A DNA stretch of 36,677 bases from Sulfurospirillum sp. (lineage in GTDB: Bacteria > Campylobacterota > Campylobacteria > Campylobacterales > Sulfurospirillaceae): assembly GCA_026987955.1 (NCBI GenBank), contig JALSME010000106.1, positions 1-36,677 of the forward strand, in the 5' to 3' direction. Made by a program: the position numbers and the translations under genes. The notes below the pieces were generated by a model. It saw only the letters and a program-made list of their open reading frames with translations. It searched no databases and was not told the origin of the DNA. Shown in pieces: positions 1 through 8,764 of this stretch; the first letter of the stretch is position 1, and every line of letters begins with the position of its first letter.

Positions 1-1199
1 GTTCTTGGTCTGTTCCTGTTTCTTGAGTTGCTTTTTTTCTTTACTGGTTCTGGTTTTATGGTTGGATCTGGCTCAAAACCTTCAACTCTTTCTTGTGGGA
101 TTTTTCTTTTTATAAGTTTTTCTATATCTTTTAAAAACTGGAGTTCGTCCACACACACTAAAGATACTGCTTCACCTTCGCTTCCTGCTCGTCCTGTTCT
201 TCCTATGCGGTGTACATAGTCTTCGCTTATGTTTGGTAACTCAAAGTTTACAACATGAGGAAGCTGATCTATGTCAATTCCTCTTGCAGCAATATCTGTT
301 GCAACTAAAACTCTAATACTTCCAGCTTTAAAATTTGCCAAAGCTTTTGTTCTTGCTCCTTGGCTTTTGTTTCCGTGGATTGCAGCTGAGCTTATGCCAT
401 CTTTTTCTAGTTGACCGCTTAGCTTGTTTGCTCCATGTTTTGTTCTTGTAAAAACCAAAACTTGTTTCCAGTCTCCTTTTTTAATCAAGTGCGAGAGGAG
501 TGCCCTCTTCTTTGCTTTGTCTACTGGGTGAACTAACTGTTCTACAAGTTCTGAAGCTGTGTTTCTTTTTGCAACTTCTATAAGTGTTGGTGAGTTTAGT
601 AGACTATCCGCAAGTCTTTTAATATCATCTGAAAAAGTTGCCGAAAACAGTAGGTTTTGTCTCTTCTTAGGAAGAAGTGCTAAAACTTTTTTGATATCAT
701 GAATAAAACCCATATCAAGCATACGATCAGCCTCATCTAGAACTAAAAATTCTACTTTTGATAGATCTACGGTTTTTCTTCCTATATGGTCTAGAAGCCT
801 TCCTGGAGTTGCTACGACTATATCTACCCCTCTTCTAAAGTTTCCTATCTGAGGGTTGATACCAACTCCACCAAAGACTACTGTTGATTTGTATGGTAGG
901 TACTTACCATACTCTTTTACACTTTCATGTACTTGTGTTGCTAACTCTCTTGTTGGAGTCAATATGAGTGCTCTTACAGGACTTTTTCCTTTTGATTGGG
1001 CATGTTCGCCTAGTCTTTCTAGCAAGGGTAGTGTAAAACCAGCAGTTTTTCCTGTTCCTGTTTGTGCTCCTGCTAAAACATCTTTTTTTGAAAGTATTAT
1101 AGGGATTGCTTTTGATTGAACTGGTGTTGGCTTTGTGTAGCCTTGATCTTCGATTGCACGAAGAAGAGGCTTTGATAGCCCTAGTTTTGTAAATGACAT
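1..1199 (-). CDS. rhlE: DEAD-box ATP-dependent RNA helicase, RhlE-like (3' end truncated by window edge)
   Basis: Minus-strand reading frame from ATG at 1199: [33 protein letters not shown]...[21 protein letters not shown]...PTRELA...[11 protein letters not shown]...SATFSDD...[13 protein letters not shown]; absent from the ORF track because it runs off the window. Confidence 0.93.
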   Translation of the reverse strand, partial: MSFTKLGLSKPLLRAIEDQGYTKPTPVQSKAIPIILSKKDVLAGAQTGTGKTAGFTLPLLERLGEHAQSKGKSPVRALILTPTRELATQVHESVKEYGKYLPYKSTVVFGGVGINPQIGNFRRGVDIVVATPGRLLDHIGRKTVDLSKVEFLVLDEADRMLDMGFIHDIKKVLALLPKKRQNLLFSATFSDDIKRLADSLLNSPTLIEVAKRNTASELVEQLVHPVDKAKKRALLSHLIKKGDWKQVLVFTRTKHGANKLSGQLEKDGISSAAIHGNKSQGARTKALANFKAGSIRVLVATDIAARGIDIDQLPHVVNFELPNISEDYVHRIGRTGRAGSEGEAVSLVCVDELQFLKDIEKLIKRKIPQERVEGFEPDPTIKPEPVKKKSNSRNRNRPR

Positions 1200-1254
1200 T
1201 AATGTTCTTCTTTATTAGTTAATTTGGAAGGGGATTATAGCGTAATAATGATAT

Positions 1255-1287
1255 AAAAGAGGAAGGCATGTCTATCTTCCTCTTTTT
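1255..1287 (-). terminator. Putative rho-independent terminator for the minus-strand operon 3498-1610
   Basis: Perfect 11-bp stem AAAAGAGGAAG / CTTCCTCTTTT with 10-nt loop, T-rich on both strands; lies between the operon 3' end and rhlE. Confidence 0.7.
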
Positions 1288-1340
1288 AGTGCCTCTAGTT
1301 GTATGTAGTATTATGTGTTAAATTTTATGTAAATAGGTTA

Positions 1341-1613
1341 ATAACTGACCTTACACACCATCTATACTTTTAGATGGTTTATCTTTGCTTTTAGTGCGAG
1401 GCAAAGTCTTGAAATCCTAGCCTTAGCTAAGATGAAAGACTTTAACGAAGCAATAAAGGCAAAGATAAGCCACCCTTTGGGTAAAAGCATAAGATATCAA
1501 CTGCTTCGTTAAGTTTGCTCACCTTAGCTATTGCTAGGCTCTCGCAAACTTGCCTTGCATTTGACATCTTCTGCTTTTATCTAAAAATATAGATGGTGCT
1601 TAAGGTCAGTTAT
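1341..1613. repeat. Candidate MITE-like / palindromic intergenic element with ~34-bp terminal inverted repeats and two internal hairpins
   Basis: Left end ataactgaccttacacaccatctatacttttaga versus reverse complement of right end ataactgaccttaagcaccatctatatttttaga; symmetrical without gaps about position 1477 (ACCC-TTT-GGGT at the exact centre). Confidence 0.75.
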
Positions 1614-1918
1614 AAAGAGCCACCAAGCTTCTCTTTTACTTCATCGCTAGCCATACTTATGTTCCACTCTGGCTCCCATACTACTATAGCTTCTGCATTT
1701 TTTGCATCTGGTAGTTCTCTTAGGACAGCTTCTTCTACCCATTGAATTATCATCTGATGAAGTGGGCATGCTTTGGTTGAGAGAGTCATAGTAACTGTTA
1801 CATTGCCCTCTTCGTCACAAACGGCATCGTATATGAGTCCAAGTGCTACTAGGTTAAACCCAACTTCAGGGTCTATTACTGTGCTAACTGCTTCGAAAAT
1901 TTCTTCTTTTGTATACAT
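1610..1918 (-). CDS. DUF59 / MIP18-family iron-sulfur assembly protein (SufT/PaaD-like)
   Basis: MYTKEEIFEAVSTVIDPEVGFNLVALGLIYDAVCDEEGNVTVTMTLSTKACPLH: typical VxDPExxxNxVxLGLIY and TxxACPLH motifs. Confidence 0.88.
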   Translation of the reverse strand: MYTKEEIFEAVSTVIDPEVGFNLVALGLIYDAVCDEEGNVTVTMTLSTKACPLHQMIIQWVEEAVLRELPDAKNAEAIVVWEPEWNISMASDEVKEKLGGSL

Positions 1919-1927
1919 GATTATCCT

Positions 1928-3166
1928 TTATCTAAATCGTATCATAAACATTAAGTTTTTAAATAAAAACAGGCTTCCAATGCTTAAAAATGAAGCCGCC
2001 ACCATCTGTAAAGTGTTGCTTTGAAAAAAGATTGCAAATGAGTACAAAACTATACCAACTGTTGTAAGATAGATCTGAAAGTTTGCACTCTTTTCTGGAA
2101 CCATATCTCCTAGCATCGGTACTTTTTGTTTTCCTACGAGTGGTGAAAATCTTTCATACCATACTAAAAAAGGAACTATTTTATAAAGATGTCCAGATAT
2201 CATGAATCCAATAAAACCAACAAACAAAAGCCATCCTGAAAGAAGAGCATATCTCTCATCACCTACAAATATATACAATGCTCCAAATACAACTGCTATA
2301 GCAAAAAATACAAATGCTAAAAACAGAGAGATGATGTACATATCATTTTGTTTTCTTGCTCTTGTTTTATCTATTGTGTAGACTAAGTAAAAGTAGATTA
2401 AAACTGATAAAAAGCTAAAAAAGTATCCTACTTTTACGAGTATTTCTATATCTAAAAGTGATGATATAAACACTAAAACAACTGCAAAACTTTGCATACC
2501 AACTGCTACATGTAGAGGTCTTTTTGAAAAACCATGTGATAGTCCAAACATAGGTATAAGTATATATGAAAATGACATGATTGTAATAAGAACATAACCT
2601 CCAATAAGAAGGTATAGATGTGCTTTTAAAAGAGCTGTAACATCTGTGCTGATAAACCCAGCAAAAGTTAGTGCCATGATGAGTCCTACTACAACACCAA
2701 TACTCAAAAATATGTTAGAAAGAACTACACTTATAGCTACTATATCAAATTTTGCAACACTTTTTAAGGTTAAAAATGTTTCAAAAACAAAAATAAGCAT
2801 AGCAACTAGAACTAAACCACCTCCAAATGAGAGAACCACATAAGAGTATATAAAACCATATACCATCATAAGTACACCAATACTCAAAATAGGGTAAATC
2901 AAGTAGTACAAATCTACACTAAAATGCCCTTTTTCAAGAACTACAGGTATGAGTTGAGCCATAGCACCAAATATAACCATCATAACAAAGCCGAGCAAAA
3001 AAAGATGAGCCCAGCTAACGATAGACATATTGGCATGAGTGCTTATGTCATTGATATCTATCCCAAATAGTGCAATATTGCTTATCATATAAAATATAGT
3101 CCCTATTATAAAATAGGGAGCTATAAGTTTAAAAGGCGGTGCAAAATCTCTAGTTATACTTACCAT
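1928..3166 (-). CDS. Polytopic membrane protein, heme-copper oxidase subunit I-like / NnrS-like
   Basis: 412 aa, about 12 hydrophobic segments with intramembrane histidines (WAHLFLLGFVMMVIFGAMAQLIPV; LLKAHLYLLIGGYVLI; ISGHLYKIVPFLVWYERF). Confidence 0.6.
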   Translation of the reverse strand: MVSITRDFAPPFKLIAPYFIIGTIFYMISNIALFGIDINDISTHANMSIVSWAHLFLLGFVMMVIFGAMAQLIPVVLEKGHFSVDLYYLIYPILSIGVLMMVYGFIYSYVVLSFGGGLVLVAMLIFVFETFLTLKSVAKFDIVAISVVLSNIFLSIGVVVGLIMALTFAGFISTDVTALLKAHLYLLIGGYVLITIMSFSYILIPMFGLSHGFSKRPLHVAVGMQSFAVVLVFISSLLDIEILVKVGYFFSFLSVLIYFYLVYTIDKTRARKQNDMYIISLFLAFVFFAIAVVFGALYIFVGDERYALLSGWLLFVGFIGFMISGHLYKIVPFLVWYERFSPLVGKQKVPMLGDMVPEKSANFQIYLTTVGIVLYSFAIFFQSNTLQMVAASFLSIGSLFLFKNLMFMIRFR

Positions 3167-3168
3167 TT

Positions 3169-3498
3169 TTATCCACTACAACTTGTTTGTGTGAAGTCTG
3201 TGCTATTTTTTGCATCTTCTTTTCTAGTAAAAACCACTTTTACTTTACCATTTTCATCAAGCTCAATTACCTCATAATCAAAATCAGCCTCCACTTTAGG
3301 GAAAAGACCCATCGGTGCTTTGTGATTTATCATTTCTAGTCGTTGGTTATCTTGTGTTAAAAGTTGTAACCCACACATGCCGTTTACCATAGGCTCTGGT
3401 GGCTGACAAGCCGATGTATCAAATGTAAATACTGTTGTATCTCCATCTAAAAACTTAAAAAAATCTACTGTTGAACCAGTTACTTCTATCTTTTCCAT
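3169..3498 (-). CDS. DUF2249 domain protein
   Basis: DTSACQPPEPMVNGMCGLQLLTQDNQRLEMINHKAPMGLFPKVEADFDYEVIELDENGKVKVVFTRKE matches the DUF2249 pattern (PPEPM, NH..P..LFP..E). Second in-frame ATG (3498) preferred over the 3510 ORF start because GGAG precedes it at normal spacing. Confidence 0.72.
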   Translation of the reverse strand: MEKIEVTGSTVDFFKFLDGDTTVFTFDTSACQPPEPMVNGMCGLQLLTQDNQRLEMINHKAPMGLFPKVEADFDYEVIELDENGKVKVVFTRKEDAKNSTDFTQTSCSG

Positions 3499-3525
3499 TC
3501 TCTTCTCCATTTATTGAATAAGAGA

Positions 3526-3531
3526 ATTTTA
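3526..3531 (-). promoter_or_regulatory. -10 element (TAAAAT) of the DUF2249 operon promoter
   Basis: Minus-strand TAAAAT starts exactly 29 nt after the centre of the TTGAT-N4-ATCAA box, i.e. the class II (-41.5) geometry. Confidence 0.65.
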
Positions 3532-3553
3532 GTCTTATTGATAAGTGTTTTCA

Positions 3554-3567
3554 TTGATTGTAATCAA
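3554..3567. promoter_or_regulatory. CRP/FNR-family operator (FNR/DNR-type box TTGATTGTAATCAA)
   Basis: Perfect match to TTGAT-N4-ATCAA in the divergent intergenic region of the DUF2249 operon and xerH. Confidence 0.75.
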
Positions 3568-3570
3568 GTA

Positions 3571-3579
3571 TGTTATAAT
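3571..3579 (+). promoter_or_regulatory. Extended -10 promoter element (TGTTATAAT) of xerH
   Basis: TGn-TATAAT, 5 nt upstream of the xerH ATG at 3585. Confidence 0.6.
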
Positions 3580-3584
3580 ACTTT

Positions 3585-4646
3585 ATGAGATACTCAATAA
3601 ACCACAAAAAAACTTTTAATGATAATCTGCTCTTTTGGCTGGATAGATTTGTCAAATCAAAACTTACTTCATTATCTAATAGGTATGTTAATAACAATGA
3701 AAAACTTTCCATCATAATAGGAAGATTAAACCAAGGTACAAGCAGTATAGATGAGCTTAAGCAGCTATGTAAAGATGCAAGAAACATAGGGCTCATTGGC
3801 ATAAATACCTACATAAATCCTCTATATAAGTTCTACATGTATATTATAAATTTTTCATTTGATAGCCTAAAAGAGCTTGATGAAGAGGTTTTGAGTGAGT
3901 TTTTAGCTTCTCAAACTGGCTCACTTAGTGATGCTACCAAAAAGAACTATCGTATGGCTGTTGTTGCTTTTTTTGGTTTTATCGACAAGCAAAATGAAGA
4001 TAATACTGGGAATGCTCATCAGTTTAGGATTGAGTTGAAAAACTGGGGTGGACTTAAAACAACTCATGCCAATAAACTTCCGTCACACATGCAAGATAAA
4101 GAGCTAAAGCGTTTTTTAAAAGCTATAGACACAACAGAGTTTAAGGAGTATGCACAAGCCAAAAATAGGCTTCTTATAAAGACCATACTTTATAGTGGTA
4201 TGCGTGTTAGTGAAGCTTTAGGTCTACATGTAAAGGATATGGTTGCAGAAGATGGATTCTATATTTTTCAGATACGAGGAAAAGGAAATAAGCCAAGAGT
4301 TGCTATGATAAAACAACACTATATCAAAAAAGATCTGCATGAGTGGCTTGAGTTTAGAGATATAAACTCCCCTCTTCTTTTTCAAAGTCGTACAGGTAAA
4401 GCCCTTACTCAGTCATATGTAAGTTATATCATGGACAAAATCCTACTTAAAGCAGGAGTAAGAAAAGAGAAAAATGGTGCACATATGCTTCGCCATACTT
4501 TTGCCACTAAACTGTATCAAAAAAATAGAGATTTAGTTCTAGTGCAAGAAGCACTAGGTCATGCCGATATCAATACTTCAAGAATCTATACACATTTTGA
4601 TAAAGAGAGATTAAAAGCCGCTGCTAGTACACTTGATGATATTTAG
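3585..4646 (+). CDS. xerH: Tyrosine recombinase XerH
   Basis: 353 aa; resembles Helicobacter XerH (NLLFWLDRFVKSKLTSLSN; LIGINTYINPLYKF; GAHMLRHTFATKLYQKNRDLVLVQEALGHADINTSRIYTHFDKERL) with R..HxxR..H/Y catalytic motifs. Confidence 0.93.
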   Translation: MRYSINHKKTFNDNLLFWLDRFVKSKLTSLSNRYVNNNEKLSIIIGRLNQGTSSIDELKQLCKDARNIGLIGINTYINPLYKFYMYIINFSFDSLKELDEEVLSEFLASQTGSLSDATKKNYRMAVVAFFGFIDKQNEDNTGNAHQFRIELKNWGGLKTTHANKLPSHMQDKELKRFLKAIDTTEFKEYAQAKNRLLIKTILYSGMRVSEALGLHVKDMVAEDGFYIFQIRGKGNKPRVAMIKQHYIKKDLHEWLEFRDINSPLLFQSRTGKALTQSYVSYIMDKILLKAGVRKEKNGAHMLRHTFATKLYQKNRDLVLVQEALGHADINTSRIYTHFDKERLKAAASTLDDI

Positions 4647-5143
4647 GTTATATCATGTTTTTTTGGGTAATCAAAAAATATAATTTTGCCACTCTCTTCT
4701 TCTATATCTTTAAAACTTTTAACATCAAACTCTATGCAAACGATAGAACATGTTGGGATATTTGTTAGTATAGCTCCACTAAGCCTTTCGCCTACTTCTG
4801 TAAGAGTTGGGTTGTGAGCCACTATAAAAACTGAATTAAACTTTTCATCGAGAGAGTCTAAAAGATATCTATATGCTGTATATGAGCTATCATATAGCGA
4901 CTCTTCATAAGATATCTTATCACATGGATACCCAATAGTTTCTGCTAATACTTTTACGGTTTTTTTTGCTCTTTTTGCTGGACTTGATAGTATCAAATCT
5001 GGTTTGATTCCAAACTTTTTAAGTCTTTGAGCCATAAAAGGAAGGTCTTTTTTTCCTCGTTTGTTTAAACTTCTCTCAAAATCGCTTCTATCTTCTTCAC
5101 TCCAATCTGACTTAGCATGACGAATTAGATATAATTTTTTCAC
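4643..5143 (-). CDS. SixA-like phosphohistidine phosphatase (histidine phosphatase superfamily)
   Basis: MKKLYLIRHAKSDW...LNKRGKKDLPFMAQRL...ILSSPAKRAKKT...VFIVAHNPTLTEV: RHAKS and HNP motifs. Confidence 0.88.
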   Translation of the reverse strand: MKKLYLIRHAKSDWSEEDRSDFERSLNKRGKKDLPFMAQRLKKFGIKPDLILSSPAKRAKKTVKVLAETIGYPCDKISYEESLYDSSYTAYRYLLDSLDEKFNSVFIVAHNPTLTEVGERLSGAILTNIPTCSIVCIEFDVKSFKDIEEESGKIIFFDYPKKHDIT

Positions 5144-5154
5144 ATTTATCTCCG

Positions 5155-5415
5155 CTAAAAAATAAAATTTTCAATCATCCAGTTTCTGACTAGCCTTCTG
5201 TTGGTAGCGAAAAAAGGTAGTTCATACTTCAGCATCTGCTCAAGTTTTTTTACTAGATACTCATCTTTAAGTGCTAGTTTATCACAAATTTCATTCATCA
5301 TAACTTTCATCTGTTTTTTAGACTCTGTATTAAAAGGCAAACTACCTTCTTCTTCAAAGTAGCTAATTTTATCTATAGGTTCATCTAGAACTTCATATGA
5401 GAATTGTAGTTCCAT
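5155..5415 (-). CDS. Small hypothetical protein
   Basis: 86-aa ORF with ATG, tightly spaced behind sixA-like gene on the same strand. Confidence 0.5.
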   Translation of the reverse strand: MELQFSYEVLDEPIDKISYFEEEGSLPFNTESKKQMKVMMNEICDKLALKDEYLVKKLEQMLKYELPFFATNRRLVRNWMIENFIF

Positions 5416-5443
5416 ATTATTTTTTTTCCATATTATTTTTTTT
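5412..5443. repeat. Exact 16-bp tandem duplication (ccatattattttttt-type unit, x2) over the start codon of the 86-aa ORF
   Basis: ccatattatttttttccatattattttttt read directly at 5412-5427 and 5428-5443. Confidence 0.85.
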
Positions 5444-5517
5444 ATCTAATAATGTTTTTTCAGCCTTTTTAATTTGAAACTTATATATCAAAACTTCTCC
5501 TTCTAGATACTTATAGA

Positions 5518-7404
5518 TTAGTTTATCCTTTTATGTACTTTTATCGCTTTTTTTAATTCTAATATAAGCTCTTTTTGTCTTTCATACATATACTTTAAAA
5601 GATATGAATCATATGGTGATTCAAGATTTATCATAACAATAACTTTACTTTTTGTTGCATCTATATCACCAATATTAACAACTTTAGCTGTTATATCCAT
5701 AAGCGCAAATCCATCATTCATAGATTCATCAGGTAATTTAAACTGTAGCCCTACCTCTTTTGATACTATTTCATCACTCAAAGAATGGTTAAACTTCATA
5801 GCAATAGCTTGTGTAGATATATCTAAAATTTCTCCTTGATATGAGTATCTAAGGTATTTAAATGTAATAGGAGTTCTAATACTAAGTTGTACTCTAGTAT
5901 GTTGCCTATTGTTTGCACTAAATTCAAGATAATGCAGGTTTTCTAAAATTGCATATTTTTTTTCAATATTGACATACTTGATATCTGCCTCAATGTCTTT
6001 AGGCAGATCTGCTGATTGTATTACTGTTTTATTATCAAACTTCATTGAATATGCTTGAAGGTTTTCGCAGTGTAAAAAATAGCTATTTTCTTTGATTTGA
6101 ATTACTCTAGAAGCTGTGTTTATACATAATCCTTTATAAATATTTAAAAGTTTTATAGGTGTTTTATTTGGTATACAACTTTGCAAATAATGCTCAATCT
6201 GCTCATTTTCTTCAAGGTAGTCGCTAAAGTGATTGATTTCAAAGTAGTCACTACTATTAAAGTCTTTAGCTTTAAATTCATGTTGTGATATTTGGTCTAT
6301 AGATGATATTATATCATTGATTTCTAGCTTATTGATACACAAAGCTGATGATGTGATGATAGGAGAAATTTTATCATCTAACTCACTATAAATAAGCTTT
6401 TGATGCATAGAGTCTAGTTCTTCTTTAGTATGTTTAAAGCTTTCTGCTTCTACTAAAAATACAAAAAAACTAGGTGTCCATTGCGATAAGTCTTGGCAAG
6501 TATTTTTATAAAAGCATAATTTTTCTATAAATTTTTTAACAAAATCATGAACTGCAATGCTGCCACTAACGCTTAATAATTTATTATAATTTGATATATT
6601 TATACATACTATAGAAGTTGGTATATTGTTTATATCATTTTGAACTAATCTATCCTTTAGTTTTTCTATAAACATAAATCTGTTTATGGTAGTTAAAAAA
6701 GACTCATTTTTTTCAACTTTATTTTGTGTTACAATAGTTATAAGTTTATCTACTCCATTTTCAAATATATCAAGAAAAAACTCATAGTTCCAGTCCTCAC
6801 CAGAACTATTTTTCATAACAAAATCAATCTTACCATTTTCTTCTTGATTTAGAAGGTCAGAAATTTTTTCACTGTTTTTAATTATATTATCAATAGAGCT
6901 TAGATCATTACAGTCAAAAAGTTTTTTGGTTTTATCATTAACAAACACTAGTTTGTCATTGTGAAATAGCATAAGTGCAAAAAATGAATTAATCTTTTTA
7001 CTAATCTCAATCTGTAGTTTTTCACTATTTTTAATATCTATATTTTTTGATATACTCTTTAGTAGTTTTTCAATGTTCTCATCACTTTCACTAAGTAGAT
7101 GAAGTTTATTGAGTGAAAAATGAAGTGCATATTTTAATAAAAATTTATTTTCTACATCTTCACAAAATATAAAAACTTCTTTTGAAGAACATTTCTTAAT
7201 GATATTGTTTAAAATCTTAACATACTCTTTTGTAAGCTTATCAATTTCAAAAATAATAATATCAGAAAAGATGATATTGTCACTATCTTCCAATAAATCA
7301 TATGCATAGTAGCTAGCAAAACTTTTTTCTATCTTTTTAACATAAGTTAATTTTAGATTTGAAAAATAAAAATGACTTATGTTTAAGTTATCAAATTTGT
7401 TTAT
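5518..7404 (-). CDS. Multidomain signalling protein: receiver-like N-terminus, PAS-like segment, degenerate GGDEF-like domain, C-terminal PilZ domain; probable ATA start
   Basis: PilZ: RQHTRVQLSIRTPITFKYL...GEILDISTQAIAMKF (RxxxR). The listed TTG start (7293) truncates a beta-alpha repeat; frame is open 37 codons further to ATA (7404-7402), preceded by AGGAGG at 6-nt spacing. Confidence 0.7.
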   Translation of the reverse strand: MNKFDNLNISHFYFSNLKLTYVKKIEKSFASYYAYDLLEDSDNIIFSDIIIFEIDKLTKEYVKILNNIIKKCSSKEVFIFCEDVENKFLLKYALHFSLNKLHLLSESDENIEKLLKSISKNIDIKNSEKLQIEISKKINSFFALMLFHNDKLVFVNDKTKKLFDCNDLSSIDNIIKNSEKISDLLNQEENGKIDFVMKNSSGEDWNYEFFLDIFENGVDKLITIVTQNKVEKNESFLTTINRFMFIEKLKDRLVQNDINNIPTSIVCINISNYNKLLSVSGSIAVHDFVKKFIEKLCFYKNTCQDLSQWTPSFFVFLVEAESFKHTKEELDSMHQKLIYSELDDKISPIITSSALCINKLEINDIISSIDQISQHEFKAKDFNSSDYFEINHFSDYLEENEQIEHYLQSCIPNKTPIKLLNIYKGLCINTASRVIQIKENSYFLHCENLQAYSMKFDNKTVIQSADLPKDIEADIKYVNIEKKYAILENLHYLEFSANNRQHTRVQLSIRTPITFKYLRYSYQGEILDISTQAIAMKFNHSLSDEIVSKEVGLQFKLPDESMNDGFALMDITAKVVNIGDIDATKSKVIVMINLESPYDSYLLKYMYERQKELILELKKAIKVHKRIN

Positions 7405-7501
7405 AGTATACCTCCTACCGCATTTAAAATAATACCTAAATAAGCTAAAATTAACCTATATTTTAGATACAATACTACTAATAAAAAAGGAAATAACATA
7501 A

Positions 7502-8764
7502 ATGAACTATTTATCAATAAAAGGTAATCAAAAACTACAAGGTTCTGTAAGAATATCAGGGGCTAAAAATGCTGTTTTACCACTTTTAGCAGCATCTCTT
7601 CTTTCAAAAAATAAAATTACAATTACAAATGTCCCAGCAGTTGCGGATGTTAAGACACTTTTGACACTTCTTAAAAATCTAGGCTCAACATACATCTATG
7701 AAAATAGTTGTGTTGAAATTGATACAACAAAAGTAAAGTCAGCTTGTGCCAATTATGATATAGTAAGAAAGATGAGAGCTTCTATACTTACTTTAGGTCC
7801 TCTTCTTGCTCGCTTTGGTCATTGTGAGGTTTCTATGCCTGGAGGTTGTGCTATTGGGCAGCGTCCAATTGATTTGCATTTAAGAGCACTAGAGCAAATG
7901 GGAGCTAAGATAGAATTAAAAGATGGATATGTTCTTGCAACTGCAAAAGATGGTCTAAAAGGTGCAACCATTATATTTGATAAAGTTACTGTTACGGGAA
8001 GTGAAAATATCATAATGGCTGCATCATTAGCTCATGGTGTAACAAAACTTTTAAATGTTGCAAAAGAACCAGAAGTCGTTCAACTTTGTGAAGTTCTTCA
8101 AGAAGCTGGAGTAAAAATTGATGGTATAGGTACGGCAAATTTAACAATTGTAGGAAGCTATGGAAAGCTACTTGATATGAAAAATTTTAGAGTTATACCA
8201 GATAGAATTGAAGCAGGAACATACTTATGTGCTGGAGCAATTACGAATTCAAAGATTACATTAACAGATGTAAATCCTAAGCATATGGAGGCTATTACAC
8301 TTAAGCTAGCTCAGATGGGTTTTGGTATTGAATGTACAGAAGATACTATTACGATTATTCCTACAGACAAAATATTGCCTGTAGATATTGAAACAACAGA
8401 GTATCCAGGCTTCCCAACAGATATGCAAGCACAGTTTATGGCACTATGTACTCAAGCAGATGGAACAAGTATTATCGATGAAAGATTGTTTGAGAATAGA
8501 TTTATGCATGTGAGTGAGCTTAGTAGAATGGGCACAATAATCAAGTTAAAAGGTCATAGTGCAACAGTTGAAGGAAATATGAAATTAAACTCCGCAGATG
8601 TTATGGCGACTGACTTAAGAGCAAGTTCAGCACTTATTCTTGCTGCTTTTGTGGCAAATGGGACAACAAAAATACATAGAATTTATCACCTTGATCGTGG
8701 TTATGAAAACCTAGAAGGTAAGTTCTCATCACTTGGAGCAAAAATAGAAAGGTTAGAAGAGTAA
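7502..8764 (+). CDS. murA: UDP-N-acetylglucosamine 1-carboxyvinyltransferase
   Basis: [31 protein letters not shown]...[24 protein letters not shown] (catalytic Cys loop). Confidence 0.97.
   Translation: MNYLSIKGNQKLQGSVRISGAKNAVLPLLAASLLSKNKITITNVPAVADVKTLLTLLKNLGSTYIYENSCVEIDTTKVKSACANYDIVRKMRASILTLGPLLARFGHCEVSMPGGCAIGQRPIDLHLRALEQMGAKIELKDGYVLATAKDGLKGATIIFDKVTVTGSENIIMAASLAHGVTKLLNVAKEPEVVQLCEVLQEAGVKIDGIGTANLTIVGSYGKLLDMKNFRVIPDRIEAGTYLCAGAITNSKITLTDVNPKHMEAITLKLAQMGFGIECTEDTITIIPTDKILPVDIETTEYPGFPTDMQAQFMALCTQADGTSIIDERLFENRFMHVSELSRMGTIIKLKGHSATVEGNMKLNSADVMATDLRASSALILAAFVANGTTKIHRIYHLDRGYENLEGKFSSLGAKIERLEE

Noticed and set aside
3534-3567. Possible difH-like recombination site next to xerH (CTTATTGATAAG and TTGATTGTAATCAA inverted repeats)
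   Set aside because: Lengths and spacing do not convincingly form a dif site; the second repeat is better explained as a CRP/FNR-type operator by its exact promoter spacing.
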